DNA of 64,000 nt, taken from contig JAOWCC010000655.1 of assembly GCA_030867875.1 (NCBI GenBank), positions 11,058,269-11,122,268 of the forward strand. The letters run 5' to 3'. Shown here piece by piece: positions 22,801 to 37,800 of this stretch. Under the pieces are notes generated by a model. That model saw nothing but the letters and a program-made list of their open reading frames with translations. It was not told the DNA's origin and made no database searches. Each line of letters starts with the position of its first letter. The stretch's first letter is position 1. This stretch comes from Actinernus sp. WN-2022. Lineage: Eukaryota > Cnidaria > Anthozoa > Actiniaria > Actinernidae. A program made the position numbers and the translations under genes.

Positions 22801-25800
22801 TACCCAACACCAACACTAACCCTAACCATTAGACAACGAGATAATTCGCTGATTGCAGTCGTTTTTTTAACAGATTTATATCAAATTCATTATCATGTTC
22901 ATAAAATATATTATACTATAATAGCGGTACGATAACCCTCCGAGCGCGCGAGGTATGATTCCCGACGATACTACCGTAAGATAACTAGGGGCAAGGCCAT
23001 GGAGCGCTTTAAACGTAATGAGTAATATTTTAAAAATAATCCTATTCTTAACACATGCACCTATTCTTAACACATGCACCTTAGTTTCGTTATAGGTTGA
23101 TCGCGTTATAAGAGTTTGTGTGGGTTTCTTCTCACTGAAAAAATCAGAAAAATAAAAGAAGGTTTTTCAATAAACGTGATAGTCGGGATTCAATATTCTC
23201 AACCGTGAGTCAGCCAAGGTTTATCTTTGATTAATTGAAGACGATAAGGAAACAAGTTCTTTAATTTTCAAAACGTTGGCCGTTATACTTAGGGTTGTTG
23301 TGGGTTTGTTGTGCTCTGTACTCTGCGCCAGTAATTACGGGGAACACACCAGAGCTCAATATGGCCTTTTAATAACGACGGGAACTCGAGCGGGAGACTG
23401 TTTCGTGTTTACAATTCCAAGATGGAGGACGCTCTGGGTCCCGACTCGAGAGCGCATGCTCAATGGCAAGCGACCGCGTACAACTACACTACTGGAGTGG
23501 CCACTTTTCTTTCCTGTCTCCTTATCTAAGTAAATAACATGAACCGAATAACGACTATTCCAGTGTAACTGTAACTGAACGAAACCTTTAACTCTCGCAC
23601 TAACGAACTCAAATCCTACCTCAACAAACGTGGCTATAATCGTTATTTTCTAGACAAGGAAACAGATCGCGTTCGCAACATCTCTAGAACAGAAGCACTT
23701 ACACCTAAGCAAACTAACAACCAACCCCACCGAGTCCCTCTGGTCATAACACTATAACCCATATATTCAGTCATCCACAAACACTTTAACATACTTTCTT
23801 CATCTCATCGATGTGCTAACGTGTTCACGGCTGCACCGTTACTCGTTAGAGAACCAAACCTTAAGCCCGTCCCTCTTGGGACATGAGACAAAAGACATGC
23901 GATCCTACATTCCTCCCCCCTAAAGACTGCTCTGGGGTCAGTCTTTACCAGTCTCTCATACAGTCTGTAAAGTCCATGTTATCTCTTCATGTGAAGTTAT
24001 TTCATTTCGGCGACCTGTTCCTCTACGTTGGCGATACTTGTCCTAAAGGTCTGTTGCCTTGACACGAAATCCACCCTAGGATAGTGGTGGTTTGGGCGTT
24101 AATGACGGTCTCGCTCGCTGATAGACGCAAGTTAGAGTTCTGAAGAGCCTTTAAAACTAAGGACCAGTTGTGCAATAGCTCGTCTGGACTGTTGTTCCCT
24201 CAATATAAATCATCGGCAATCTTGACGACTACGCCTGACTGTAGTAAGTCACCAGGGACGCAGCACCTGACCGAGCGTATAGACGGACTACGCGAAATGG
24301 GGTTGCTACCCCACAGTAATTCATGGACACGCGTGGGTTAGAGGTATCTGGTAAAATACGCTCGTTAGATCAGTAGCAATAATGTGCTTCCATTTGGCGA
24401 TCCAGCCGAGTGTGCTGTCTACGTCGGGCATCAAAGAGGGCTGAGGTTTGGAATACCGGCCTACGTCGGCGAAGGCGGTAACGAGGCGAAAGCCGCTGCT
24501 AGCTTTCTTGACCAAGAATGATGGGTTAAGGTACTCTATTGACACGTCGATGTCCTCAGGATGTTTGAAGACTCCAAGTTTCTCTAACTCGTCGAACTTT
24601 GGTTGAAGCTCGACGAGTTTGTCGCGGGAGTACAGAGGTAGGCGACCCTTACGCTGCGGTGGTTCTACTGGGCCCATATTCACCTTGGCTTCGAAGGGAC
24701 CTACGGCCCAATTGTATCCTGTGATGTTGGGGTCTAAGACACCATCGTATTGGACTAGGAGTCTACGGAACTTCATCTGGGTCTCCGTGGGGAGTAGGTT
24801 GTCAGGGTCGAGATTTACGTTATCAGAGTTCTTATTGATTTGCGTGAAAGCTGCACGTATCTTGTGAAAAGAGAGTGTGGTCTGGTGTGTGAGGCTGCTC
24901 AGCCACGTCTGGTGTGAAGACTCGGTTTAAAATGGCAAAAATGTTCATTGCGTTTGAGATACCGTGGGCCTTCTGACAGGTTTGGGATGCGCAACTTTCC
25001 TCCAACACTGAATACAACTCCGGGTTCTGGCCACATTTGTGTAGGTTTGCACGTGCGAACACTGGGAGCGTCGGTACGCGGCTCAAGTGCATACTCAAGT
25101 GAGTTCGCTGGGGCGTCTCAGGGTGGTCGATCTCTAAGAAATCTCCAGGCCAAATGGTTGTTGGAGAAGGAGGAGGGGGCACGTAGCACAGATGCACGGC
25201 AGACGGCATTCTCGGTCTGACCCTTTTCGGTAGAGCCGTATGTGTACGTGGTGCCATCTCCTAGGATTACCTGTCGCTTGGCGGGTAGCCTGCGAACAGG
25301 CCCTCAGTGTTATTTCCACCCAAATGAAGTGATAACATAATTTGGCCGTGCGAAAATGGAAAACGAAGACTGGCACGAGAGTGGAGAATGAGTACCTGTA
25401 GCCATCCATTATACATTTTCATTTCCCGTTCAGATTCTGAACGGGAAATACTGATTGGTCAATTAGCTTTCATCGCTGTCATGTGTCACGAAATGTCGCA
25501 CATTCCTTCTGTGAACTGACTGAAATGGCAGCAACAAGAGAGAAGTTATCGAACGGTTGAGCGTTAATTCAGGAAAGAATTTAGAAGAACAAAATCAGGC
25601 AGTGGATAGTCTACATTTGTACTTTCTAGGCGAGATGTTTTGACTGTTTTACCAACAGGTTAAATCCTTATTTTCCAACTGTTTGGCGTGGAAGTCGAGT
25701 CAGACAGGACTTAGCGCTTCGGCAGTTGGCATTGTACTATTTGCAAAGCATTGTGAAGGACCAGTTAATCGAAACAATATATATGGAGTAAAAGCCATCT

Positions 25801-28800
25801 TCCTCTACGATGTAAACGTAGAACTGAAGGAAATTACGGAGATCCCTGAATAATTTTCGCTTCTGCTAACTCTGTTACGTTCGAGTGAAATAATCAGTCA
25901 GGGTCGAGTACATGAAGGAAAAACTGAGCGGTGACTGAGTGACTTTATATAGGCCGTCGTCATGAATAAATCCAACGCTATAGAGACTTGGACAGGAGAA
26001 ATAAAGGTAAAAACAATTAACTTCGCAAGGTTTATACAACATATCTTAGATATCGAAAAAGTTACGACCTCACAAAGTTCGATTGCCATGTTTTAGTATT
26101 CATTTTAATCCATGCGGAAAAGGGAGCAGAATTCAAATTTCAGTAAGATGGCGGCAGACGCTTATTTTCTTTCGTGTCTCGCTCCGCTCGCATCACAACT
26201 AACTCGCTTCGCTCGCAAGACTCTCTCCTCAAAGCGCCTGTTCTGCAGACTACTTGGTGGGCGCATGTCTCCATGAAGGGTGTGCCGCCCAGGACGTCAA
26301 CATCGAGATTTTGTACTACTAAGCTCTCGAAATGGAAAACTTGACCGCCGCGGCTGAAGGTGAGGCGCGTTTCACCTATAGAGGATCCGTCTGCTTGCTG
26401 TGCTGACTGTTAACTAGTGTGGATCTCTGCGCCGAATATTTTGACAGCGGAAAGGCGAATTATGTTACAAGTGGCACCGCTGTCTATGATTACGCGTGCG
26501 CGGTGGTAACGATAGAAAGTATCTATATACGGCGATTGGCGTACTACATGTATCCTTCGCGTCGCGTGACTTGGAGGTGGATCGTCAGGCTCGACAGGGG
26601 TTGGTGTGTTGTCATAGGGGGGTCCTATGTAATTTCGTCGGCTTCGTCATCGAGAACAGAGACAATTTATCTCGCCTTTAACATAAATTTGCGATCTTGT
26701 TCAGGAAGAAATTTGCATTCGCTTAGATCAGTAATGGTTGTTGCTAACGCGGCCGGTTTGTTTGCACAGCGGGCATTTTCTGTTGCGAGGGTTGGGTTTA
26801 GCGGCACCCCTAGGCGGCGTTTGGCAGGGTAGTGGTCTGTTTTGAGGCGAATGTAGCAGCAGAGCGCATGATTTTAGAATTATTGGCGGCGCGAATTTCG
26901 TCTAATAGGGAGCTTAGTACCTGGGATATTTCCGGTTTTATAGAAGCCAAAGTGCGAGATCGAAGCTCTGTTCCGCAGCGTTGCTTAATTAGTTTGGGAA
27001 GGTCGGGGTGGATTAAACGTAACCATGTTAACATACTATAAAGTTCTCTAGTGTTGGAGACAGTTCGTCGTCCTCAGCTATTGCTTCCCCGTGGTGGGAC
27101 AGAACATTAGCTTTTAGTAAGCTGTACTCTATAAACGTCATAAGATGCTGATAGACGTTTTCTGGACGCTCTTCAGGCTCTAATCCGATGTCGTTGAAAT
27201 CAATAAAGTGTGCCCCTGTAACCTGGAAACCAAAGTGTAGCCTAATGACTTGCCAGATTGATTCGATAGCCGTGGACGCCTTTATGATAGTGCTTCTCGA
27301 TATAACAGGACAATAGCATGAGCTCTTAAGCATGCTTACCTTTTGCTGAGCCGTGCTCCTCTACGCTTCGGGATATCTTCACTGTAGTTGGTGAATCCTC
27401 GTAAAGGGTTTGCTTTTGTTTTATTTTGCCAAGTTACTTCCTTCACTAAGAAAGGAGTGAAATGTGTGTCTAAGGATAGAGTATACACGAGATTTTGTTT
27501 CCAGTTTTCAAATGTGTTCATAGTGTTTTTGGTCAAGCACCACTGTTTCGGTGCACGAGTTGTGTGAGCCATTGGTTTACCTGGTTTTCAGTCGGCTTTG
27601 TGATTGCTGAGCTCCGACCAGTTTGTCGTGACGGTGTGTGAAGTAATACCAGTAGTTTTCTTTGTTTGAGGGAGTGAATAACCACCACGCCAGTAATTAC
27701 AGGGAACCGGCACCAGATCTCAATATGGCCTTTTAATAACAACGGGAACTCGAGTGGAGAGAGACTCGTGTTTACAATTCCAAGATGAAAGACGCTCTGG
27801 GAGCCGATATGAGAGCGCATGTTCAATGGCAACTACAGCACTGATGCTGACAAAAAAAAACACGACTGGAGCTGTAGCAAATGAAAAAAGAGTACAGGAA
27901 TCACGATCCGCTTTACTTCATAGATTTTTACGAACGAAGTCCTCGCATGACCGACAGTTTTGTGTTCCGAAAAACGAAGTCATGAAATAATTAAGCCAGT
28001 TGTTAGCATTCAATTTAGTATTAGCTTTCTCGTTTCATTTTACGAACAACTACATGAAAAATTATATCCGAATTTTGCAAGCAAATGCCAAATGGCGATT
28101 TTTCACACAAAAAAAAAACAGAAACAGCAATAAAATGTCAAAAGCGAGCTTTTCTCTCTTATCTTGGACTCAAAACCTCATTTCAATGGAAGGAAGGTCC
28201 CAATAACTAGATCGTTCCATTTAGTTTCGTGAAAATAAGAGTTCCTTTACTGAAAGCTAACAAAATATTCATCCTTGGGGTCTGCAAATCATGTGTGCCT
28301 TAATTATAACTACCGAAGGCCAAAAAAAAAAACCACTTTAGGTCGACTGTTCTTGAATTTGCGGCAAAATTGTGTTGACCTCTAGATTATCCTTTTCGGA
28401 AATGTTGTTTAGTTCTCTTTCAATTTCAGCTACAAAATAAACCGCCAAAGTCCAGTTGCAAATATGTCACTCCACCATTTTCAAGTTTTGTATAGACAAC
28501 ATGGAATTCCAGCGGGATGAAATGACGTCATGTTCCAAGTAACGCGCGCTCTGACTGGTTTCTTCATAGTACCTTCTATGTATCTATACTCTCACAAGAA
28601 CATGGTTTTTGACCAATCAGAGAGCGCGTTAGTAAATAGCTATTATATAAATGTACATACACATATGGTATTTGGTATAAAAACATTGAGATGGCGAGCT
28701 GTGTACGGCTTAATTATGTGAGCCGCGAGAACTGGCTTATTTAGTTCTTAGTTATTAAGTACAGACTCAACAAAGTGACAACAGTTAGAAGTCAATTTCA

Positions 28801-31800
28801 TTTGTGTTATCCACGAAGCTTCCTTTTCTGTGGTTTTCATATTTTAGAGGGATTTAGCTGTTATTCCAGGGAGAATATTTGAACTGAGCAAGTACTGTAT
28901 CAATATTGTCAAGACTGAAACATCAGTTAACGTTAACAAGTAAGTAATGATGAAAAGATGGAGTCGGGCAGTTAATGACTTAAAGGAAAGGTAGTCTTTT
29001 CACAGTGGCAAAATCTCTGTTATGCTTTTTGTTGATTAATCTTTGTGACTGTTCAAAGGTCAGTACTGTATATACAGGAAAGGCGATACTTGTCCTAAAG
29101 GTCTGTTGGATGGTCGGATAAAGTGGGACGACGTCGACGGAGGAAACATGAACAGTGTCGGTGGAATCCTACCAGACGGCAAATATGACATGGACACTGT
29201 CATGCGCTTCTGCTGCAGGATCGATGGTAATAAAATTGTTCCTGCGACTCTGCCAACAGCAGCGCCGTTTTATCTTCTGGCTTACGGGTCAGCGGCTTGT
29301 CAGCAGGTGAATTTCTTTGCTAGATTACTTTTAATGTATTTAATGGTTACAACAACTATCATTATGTGAATATGAGTGGTTTTACCGAGAATTGAAAGAC
29401 ACAATACACATTGAAATTAACTCCAGTAACCTCACTTGAGACTTGAGTGGAACACATAACCACCGGTGTACACGCAAATTTTGCATTCACAGGTTGACGT
29501 CCTCTCTAGCCTTTTCTTATAAAAGTGTTGTATACACTCCGAGTGAGCATTGCTTAATATTAGAAGATTATTAACCCTATGACAACAAATTTATTCACAC
29601 CTTCTACATACATGATTTACAATATAATACGAGAACACTGACTAAGGTAAGGGTATAGGACACCTGGAAATAACTAAAAAGCTAATCTAGCTAGGTGATG
29701 CATTAGAATATCATTAGAGTATAAGGTCAGGTACAGGACAGCTACACACTAATATGAAAGAATAAAAGAGAAAAAACACAACAACAAGTAAGAAATACAG
29801 TTTAGCAACATTAAATGCTAGAGGGGGAGAGAAGGGAACAGAAACTTAATAGCGGGTTATTTCTCTAAGACAAAGGGAGGGGGTCCATTTCTCTTTGTTC
29901 TAAATTGTTTTTTTTTCAAGAAAGATCACAACCTCCGTTTCTATAGAGCCAGCAAACGGCAAAGCCTGCTTGGTGGCCCCCTTTGCTCTAAATTGAATTT
30001 TCACCTCACGATCTCAGAGATCGAGGGGTAAAAAATGAAAAGAATTAGCTGAAATTGCATACAGAGCCCAATGAAGAACAGATAAAGACTTCAGGTAAGT
30101 TTTCATTGATTTTATTTCAGTATTTCTGGCCTAATGAAAACAACCAAATACTCGTTTAAAATCTCATACATAATTGAAAACACAAACGGAGCTTGGGTTT
30201 CCTGTTGTCTTACTAACAATTCCTAAACTCAATATTAAAATAGATCCGAAAAAAGTCATGAAAATCACCTCATTATTTATATGGTTAGTAATCATTATTT
30301 ATTTACTGCTAGTATTTATTACACATTACGGGAGAAGACCATTTGGAGACGGGATAACTGTTTCCTTGGTAAACAGGTAGAAACAACCATTGAAATCGGA
30401 ACCACTGGCAACAAGCCTGAACGAAAATTCCAACTTTAATTGGTACCTGTTTTATTTCATTATCATTTTCGTACTCGTATTATGTAGCTGATGACGGTTT
30501 ATGTCAAATTGCTTTAATATAATAATTTAAATGGAGAATATCTGCAATTAGTAAATAAATGTTAACATGTTCAATGTTATTTTTAAAAAGGTGAAGTTCG
30601 CAATAGTGAATAAAGAGTGGCTTAATTTTCACACGGAAGAAACAAATCCGAAAAATGAATATGGTGGCAAGTATCCGCATGGAGCAAAGACAACAGACCA
30701 TACGATGCACTATTGTTATTACACTAGTAAGTATAAGATGAATGTATCCTACAATGTTCAGTTACTAACGAACAGAGTTAAGAGATCCTACCATGCACTA
30801 TTGTTATTACACTAGTAAGTATAAGATGTAGGTATCCTACAATGTTCAGTTACTAACGAACAGAGATTAGAGATCCTACCATGCACTATTGTTATTACAC
30901 TAGTAAGTATAAGATGTAGGTATCCTACAATGTTCAGTTACTAACGAACAGAGTTAAGAGATCCTACCATGCACTATTGTTATTACACTAGTAAGTATAA
31001 GATGTAGGTATCCTACAATGTTCAGTTACTAACGAACAGAGATTAGAGATCCTACCATGCACTATTGTTATTACACTAGTAAGTATAAGATGTAGGTATC
31101 CTACAATGTTCAGTTACTAATGAGCAGAGTTATACGAGATCCTATCATGCACTATTGTTATTACACTAGTAAGTATAAGATGAAGGTATCCTACAATGTT
31201 CAGTTACTAACGAACAGAGATTAGAGATCCTACCATGTACTATTGTTATTACACTAGTAAGTATAAGATGTAGGTATCCTACAATGTTCAGTTACTAATG
31301 AGCAGAGTTATAAGAGATCCTATCATGCACTATTGTTATTACACTAGTAAGTATAAGATGAAGGTATCCTACAATGTTCAGTTACTAACGAATATTTACG
31401 TCTTACTGATGTACATACTACTCGTCTTAATTATGGTACATTTTCTGTTAAGGATTCGCCAGTTGCGAATTCTTTCTAGCTCGTGAAAAAGTGTCTTACC
31501 TTCCGTGTCCTACCTTACGGGTATTTTCAGTAATGTAATTTCTGACGTTTGAGCGACGCAGGAGAGACATAGTCAGACCTTAATCTGCCGACACGGTAAA
31601 GCTCCTGTTTGGTTCATTTGGATTGTATTAATTATAATATTTGTTCGGCTGCTTTGCGTAAACGTAGTAAGTGAGTAGTCAGTTCTCTAGCCCTCGGAGA
31701 ATTCGGGTTGCAGTATTAGGTCGAGGTACACGTTTCCGCACGTTTGTATGTTTTTTGGCCACAACGCCAGTGTAATTTTCGTGATTTTAGCGGTTTTACC

Positions 31801-34800
31801 TGTCTAACAGTTTCCGATTAGTTAAAAATACAATTTATATTAATTAGTTTATTGTATTAGCTCATCGAGTTGTCTCGCGACTACCCCGAGCTTGAGGTTA
31901 CTCTATTAAACAAATAGTGTCTGGCTATCGGCTGATGTAGTTGACCGCAAAAAATTGACTTTTTAAAAATATATACGCCTACAGTTAGAACGCAGTTCGG
32001 AAACTGCTATACTAGTTTCAAGAATATCAAATTTCCAATGTTGGCGCGCGCTCATTGGCCAAGAGTGATCATGTGACGTGATAGTTGTCATCCGCGGAGA
32101 TTGGGCACGAACGAACTCTCCAGGGGGTAGGAGGGCGGAGAACAAAAACATTATAATGGACTGCAGCCTCTGCCTACTGGAGCTCAGTCGCTCCAACAAC
32201 GGAAAATCGTGATTGGGCAATTAAACACTACCGTTTTTACAGCTATCCCACAATTAACTGCATGCTTGGATAGCTGAGTTTACGGTGTAAAGTTTAATAT
32301 CAAATATGTGAACTTTGAGTGACTTTTCGGGGTAAAATCAATTCACCACGAGATTCTCATCGATTCACGAACCGGAAACAACAACGCCGGATGGAGCGAC
32401 TTTACTAGAGAACGAAAAAAGTACATCTTAATGGTCTGACTGTATAATTTTGGATTATGAACTATAATCAGGTCTAGTATGTGTATCCAGTGCCGGCAAA
32501 TTGAGTAATCGATATTGGTATAGCCAGATATATATGAACTTGTCAACTTTGGGTTTAGCGTGTTTTTGCTCGTCCAAAAGAAGGATTTTGTGGCGACTTT
32601 CTTCGTAGTAGCTAGAGCATAATGGAAAGAAAAAGCATAACACAGGCAATTGATATAAATTGTTTGCAACAATGAAATTAAGGAATTTCCCAAGTAAAAT
32701 GTAAAAAATATTCAAGAAACATGCATGGAGTTTAATTGTGCCATGTTTGTGCATTTTAAGTATAATTATCTCACAGAATCGGGTTTGACAAATGAAGAGA
32801 AGACCTTTCTTGAGCCATAAAATAGGTAGGGTACAGGGTTGACAGGCATTCATGCACCCTGCTAGGGACTAATTTTTATAATGACCTGCCATAACCCTCA
32901 TCAGCATGCATGCCCTTCTAGTTTTCATTCTTGCATGTCAACGAGAGAAAATTAGAACAAGTATGCATGCTGATGAGGGAATTTAGAGTTTAAATGTCAC
33001 TGAACAAACAAAGAAAACCACGGTGATCATGGTATTACTAAGAAAATCACACATGAAAATCCCAGATTAACTGGAAAGACTCTTAGTGACAAATAACAGG
33101 AAGTGCCTGTTCTAAAGATAAATTTCTATGTATAAGTTCCTAAAAACACCAATAAATAAACCTTAATTTCATACCAGGAATTTGACAGTGATAAATATCA
33201 TTTCATAACACCCATGACCATTCTAATAAAACCTCCCAACATATTTCCCTTTGATTCAGTACAAATACATGATATATATATATTACATAAAATTTATTAT
33301 TCACACCTTAAAATATTCATACAGATGGTCATGACACTTTTTTAAAATTAGTGTCAATTTATTATTAATGGTGTGCAAAGTACACAAGTCTTATTCGTAA
33401 AATAACGACCAACGTTGCATCTAAATGAAAATAGTGCCATGTACACGTGCGCGCATTACGAATTATCAAAATATAATAATAGAGGGTGGTGCACGTATAC
33501 AACAATAACTTATCATTTTCCTGATTAGCCCTGCTAGGTGAGGTTTCTCTCTTCTTATTTTACCTGTAGCGACCGCTGCTACCAGTGAGTCTAGGGAACC
33601 TGTCACTCTTTAACCGAAGAAGTATTTAATACTTATGCTTTTTTACTCGCTCTGCCTCTGAATATTTATCGCAGCCTGCTGAACTGAAGTCTGAAGTGTG
33701 GGTCGACATCTCCGCGTATTTTCGAACTCCACTGATCGCTTTCTGAGCTGTTATTGGAATCAAATATGTGAAAAGAATCCATAGATCGTCTTTTCTGACT
33801 ATTAATTGTACAATTGGAATTACAGAAGTGGAGATGAAATAGATTTTTCATCCAAACTCGCGACCAACAACTGAGCAAATAGTAAGCGCTACGTAACCGA
33901 CAACGCGGTAGCCTCGCTTTCAATCCAAGATGGCAGAACTGCGATAATAGCGAATACTACACCTAGGACCATTACTTTTCCTACAATATATTAATTATTT
34001 GCTAAACTCTTCAAAAAAACCTGTTGTTTAGACATTTTGCTGATGACACAGGATTTTTATTCCTCAAATAACCTTGACGAGATAGATAAAGTTGTTAATG
34101 ATGAACTTGAGCATGTACTAAAATACTGTACAGCTATTTCAAAAAGACCTTATGCTAGTAACCATGCCCCCAAAAAAACAATATAACAATAAAAACTTGT
34201 ACTATAGAGAGGAGAACACAAATAAAGTATCTACACTGTAAATCCAAAAGAGCTGTTTCATCCCAAAAATGCCGAATCATGCCGAACTGAGTTGAATGAT
34301 TCAAGATTCTTTATTTATTAAATTAAATTATTTAATTACAGTGTATGTAGATATTTTATATAATAAAAAAAGCACAAAATTATTACATGTCTTTGAGGAA
34401 ATATGTGTAGTGGTCAAAGGAGCATGAAGCTATCGAGTTGACCACTACCATGAGACAAACAAATAAATGAGGACAGTATAAGTATATTAAAAACATACTA
34501 ATAGAGTTACAACAAAGGGAAAATACACATTACAATGATACTGGATTGTTTATACATGTATTATTATAAGTATATTGAAAATATGCTTGCCGTATTTGCA
34601 AACGTCTAGAGCTATGCTCCCAAAATCTTTCCCGAGTTCGATGGAAATTGACGTTGGCTTCTCTAAAGAAATACTGATCTTTAATTTAATTAATTAATAT
34701 TTTAAACTGCTCAACTAGTTTCGTTTACATTTAGTTCACAATCTTTTAATGCTAATACACCCTACGACGGACTCATGTAATTTATAAACTCTGAGAAAAC

Positions 34801-37800
34801 TCACTCGTTTGAATTAATCCCGAATTGCATTCGAAACCAAATGATTTATTGTTAATGATACAGAAGCAAAAATTCAAAACGAACAAAATAAAAAAATATG
34901 TTTTACCTTTGTTTTTATATTCAGTGGCTCGATCGTACTTAAGCAGTTTTGAGGCGCGCTCTTTGTTCGAAAATGGCGCGATGGTCAGTGCCTCACAGCG
35001 CACGCGAACTAAACTTGAAAACTTTTCTGCAGTTTTTCCCCTTTATTTCTCTGTTCCTTCCTGTATCAAATATGTGCCAGAGATACGAGAATACAATGCT
35101 TAAGAGTACATTTACGTCAAAATCTCGACAACAACTTTCGAGATACTGTGCGAAAAGTGTAGTGCGCACTTGTGTTTCCTCAACCACAACATTGCCAAAT
35201 AAAAGGTCACGTGAAAATAGCTTTTGATAACTAGGCACGCAAAGTATGCTGGTGTTTATGTTAATTAACCTAACTTTTCCTCTCATTTCTTAAAAAAAAC
35301 TCATGATCGAACAGACAATCTCCTTACCTCAATGACACGTGAACCATTGGCCATTTCCAAGCCTTAACAGTTTATAAAACAGTCGAATTTCGAGACAAAA
35401 CCCTAACCTAAACCCTTATGATCATGTAAAGAAAGAAGTCAATCTTGAGCATGTATAGTTTATTGTTGCATTTTTTTACAAAAACCGTGTGTCGCTGGTT
35501 AGTGAGAAAGTTAGTTGTACCCAAATGAGATAAAATCAGAAAGTATCAGAAAGTATCTCATGTCCATTTCTGCCCTAAAAATTGGTCTTTCTTTCATGGC
35601 AACTTTTAATATCGGGCCACACTCGCAGTATGGAAAATAGGTTGAGCTGTTTGAATCCTTTTGCCTCATTTCCATGCGAAATCAAAAGACTGAAAATCGA
35701 TACGCGCACAGGATCGTCAAACTGGTCTTTTAAATCTAGTGCTGCCTTTCGTAGAAAATTCGCGTATGTATCGCGGCATTCTGGACGATAGGTTCATTGT
35801 TTCCTATCTTGTCCTTCAAACCAAATCTCTTCATTTCTGTGTTATAGTATGATTTTCTTTGGTATCACTATGTTTCATCGTATAGTTAGCTATGTTCAAA
35901 ATACGCTGAAACCTTATTTTGGTTATGATTGAAGCCGGTCTTGTTTTTTTTTCTAGGTTGCAATTACACGCTTAATACGAACTGGGGTACCTTTGAATCA
36001 CCAAATTATCCCTTATGTTATCCAAATGGCCAGTACTGTTCTTGGATAATGTCCGTCCGCTCAGGCTTCAAAATAGTCTTGAGGTTTCCATTGTTTGCAC
36101 TCCAACCTAACAGTAGTGCTGATAATGTGCAAGTGTTTGACGGAGTCGATGATACAGCAACATCTCTTGGTGTGTTCTCCGGTAGCCACATCCCTCCCAC
36201 TACTGGAGTGGTGTCCTCTTCCAATAACATGTTCGTCATATTCAAATCCAACGCCACAAAGAGTAACAAAGGCTTTATTGCTACGTACACCAGTCATTAC
36301 AACACTACGACAAGTAGGTGGTTACATAAACATTACTTCATCATGGAAAGTGAAGCATAGACTTATATGAAAAAGCCGCAGAGAGCATTTTCTATGTTGC
36401 TTAGCGAATCTTTTAAAATAATAACATACATTTGTGACGGTAAAAGAACATTTTTATGAATATAATCACCAATATTGAAAAGTGCAATAACTATTAGTCA
36501 AGAAGTTAGTCATGACATGTAAGTGTATTAGAAACGTAGTTTCTTTTTATGCGGAGAACATAGGGCCCCTAAGGGCAACTCGTGGATGGTTAGTGGGCTA
36601 TTTTGGTATATACTAAAAATCACGCGACCAATGACGTCATCGTTACGTCGTCACCACTAAGTGAATCATGGGAAAATAATACCATACTTGTCCAAGTTTG
36701 AACTGTCTGGCATTAGAAATGAGGGAGATATTGGCATGTACTTAAAATCATGTAATCGATTATGTAATCATTACGTCATCGCCACTTCCTGATTGATAGC
36801 AACCCACTACCATGTCTGTCCAGGTTTGAAGTGTCTGGCATTAGATGGGCACCGTCAACACATCTTCTCCAGCATGACCAAATCTTTTCGAAACCTTGGA
36901 CGGTCATTCGGAAAGTCAACGGCGAGTCGTCGAGTCAGAAAAAAACGACGAATACATTATCTCGTATCCACCTAAACCCAATAACTCGTTCTGAACATGC
37001 GTGCATCCACGACTGAAATTACTATTGAGTTTGGAATAAACGACCTATTCATAGCTTGATTACGGCTAGAACCGTCGCTTGATAATGGCTAATTGTGTTG
37101 ACGCATGCAGTGTAAATAGTTCTGGAACTTCCAATCTGTACAAGGATTTTGTGACAAAGTTATTATTTAGTGTAGCTAAATCAAATTGATCTTTAAATTA
37201 AAATTCCCTGCTGAACTTTGAAATCACATATCGAAGAGGTTAAAACGAATTTTTATCCGTTCCACATCGGCGCAGAATTGATTTTTGGGAATCTAACGCT
37301 AGCCAAATGTAACTTGCAAACATTTTATCAAATATAAATAGTGCATGACCCGGAGGTCAACTGGCTGGAAGATCAAAGAAAACACATGGTTTTTTTTAAA
37401 CAGGCTTGTTGTTTTCTCACTGGTATTCTTGAAGGTCCTCTATCACGATTTCTAACTGCAGACAATTTTGATTTGTGACTCCTACTCCTAGATTGATCAG
37501 TATTCAAGCCTTTACTAGATAACAATACAGTGCTCAGCTGTTCGCGTTCGACCATCAAATTCAAATTATTTGACATTTCAGTGATATTTACCGTATCATT
37601 TCTCGAACTGATCACATTATTGTTATTATGTATATTACTAAGATTTTCCATAAGCTTTTGTTTGGCTATTGTATGGCCAACCGAACTATAAGCTTATATT
37701 CACCCTGACGAGTACGAATAAAGAGTGCAGAAAGTTCTATCTCTGAGCCTAGGGATGTATTTTGAACGTGCCATGAGACTCGGGGAGCTTTGTCGCGAAA

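Larger units (their letters stand above)
23326..27832 (-). mobile_element. Ty3/gypsy retrotransposon relic between two LTR remnants
   Basis: Direct repeats of about 145 bp bound it (23326-23470 and 27689-27832). In between, read on the minus strand, come gag, aspartic protease and the first half of RT. RNase H and integrase are missing. The gap instead holds a piece of a Penelope-like element in opposite orientation, and a block of about 0.8 kb of other DNA splits protease from RT. It is an old, inactive insertion in the host gene's first intron. Confidence 0.8.
31401..35956. other. Intron sequence; small repeats, no exon recognised
   Basis: Contains an inverted repeat at 32895-32979 (CCCTCATCAGCATGCATGC and its complement) and a LINE 3' tail on the minus strand at about 34310-34450. 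The minus-strand open frames at 32343-32853 and 33666-33923 have no recognisable features and are treated as chance. Confidence 0.45.

Noticed and set aside
28530..28721. 63-codon frame near CCAATCAGAGAGCGCG
   Set aside because: The frame runs across a small foldback repeat and has no recognisable protein features.
31963..33923. Minus-strand open frames of 85-132 codons
   Set aside because: No domain, signal peptide or splice context was recognised. They lie in an intron of the + strand gene and have the look of chance frames.
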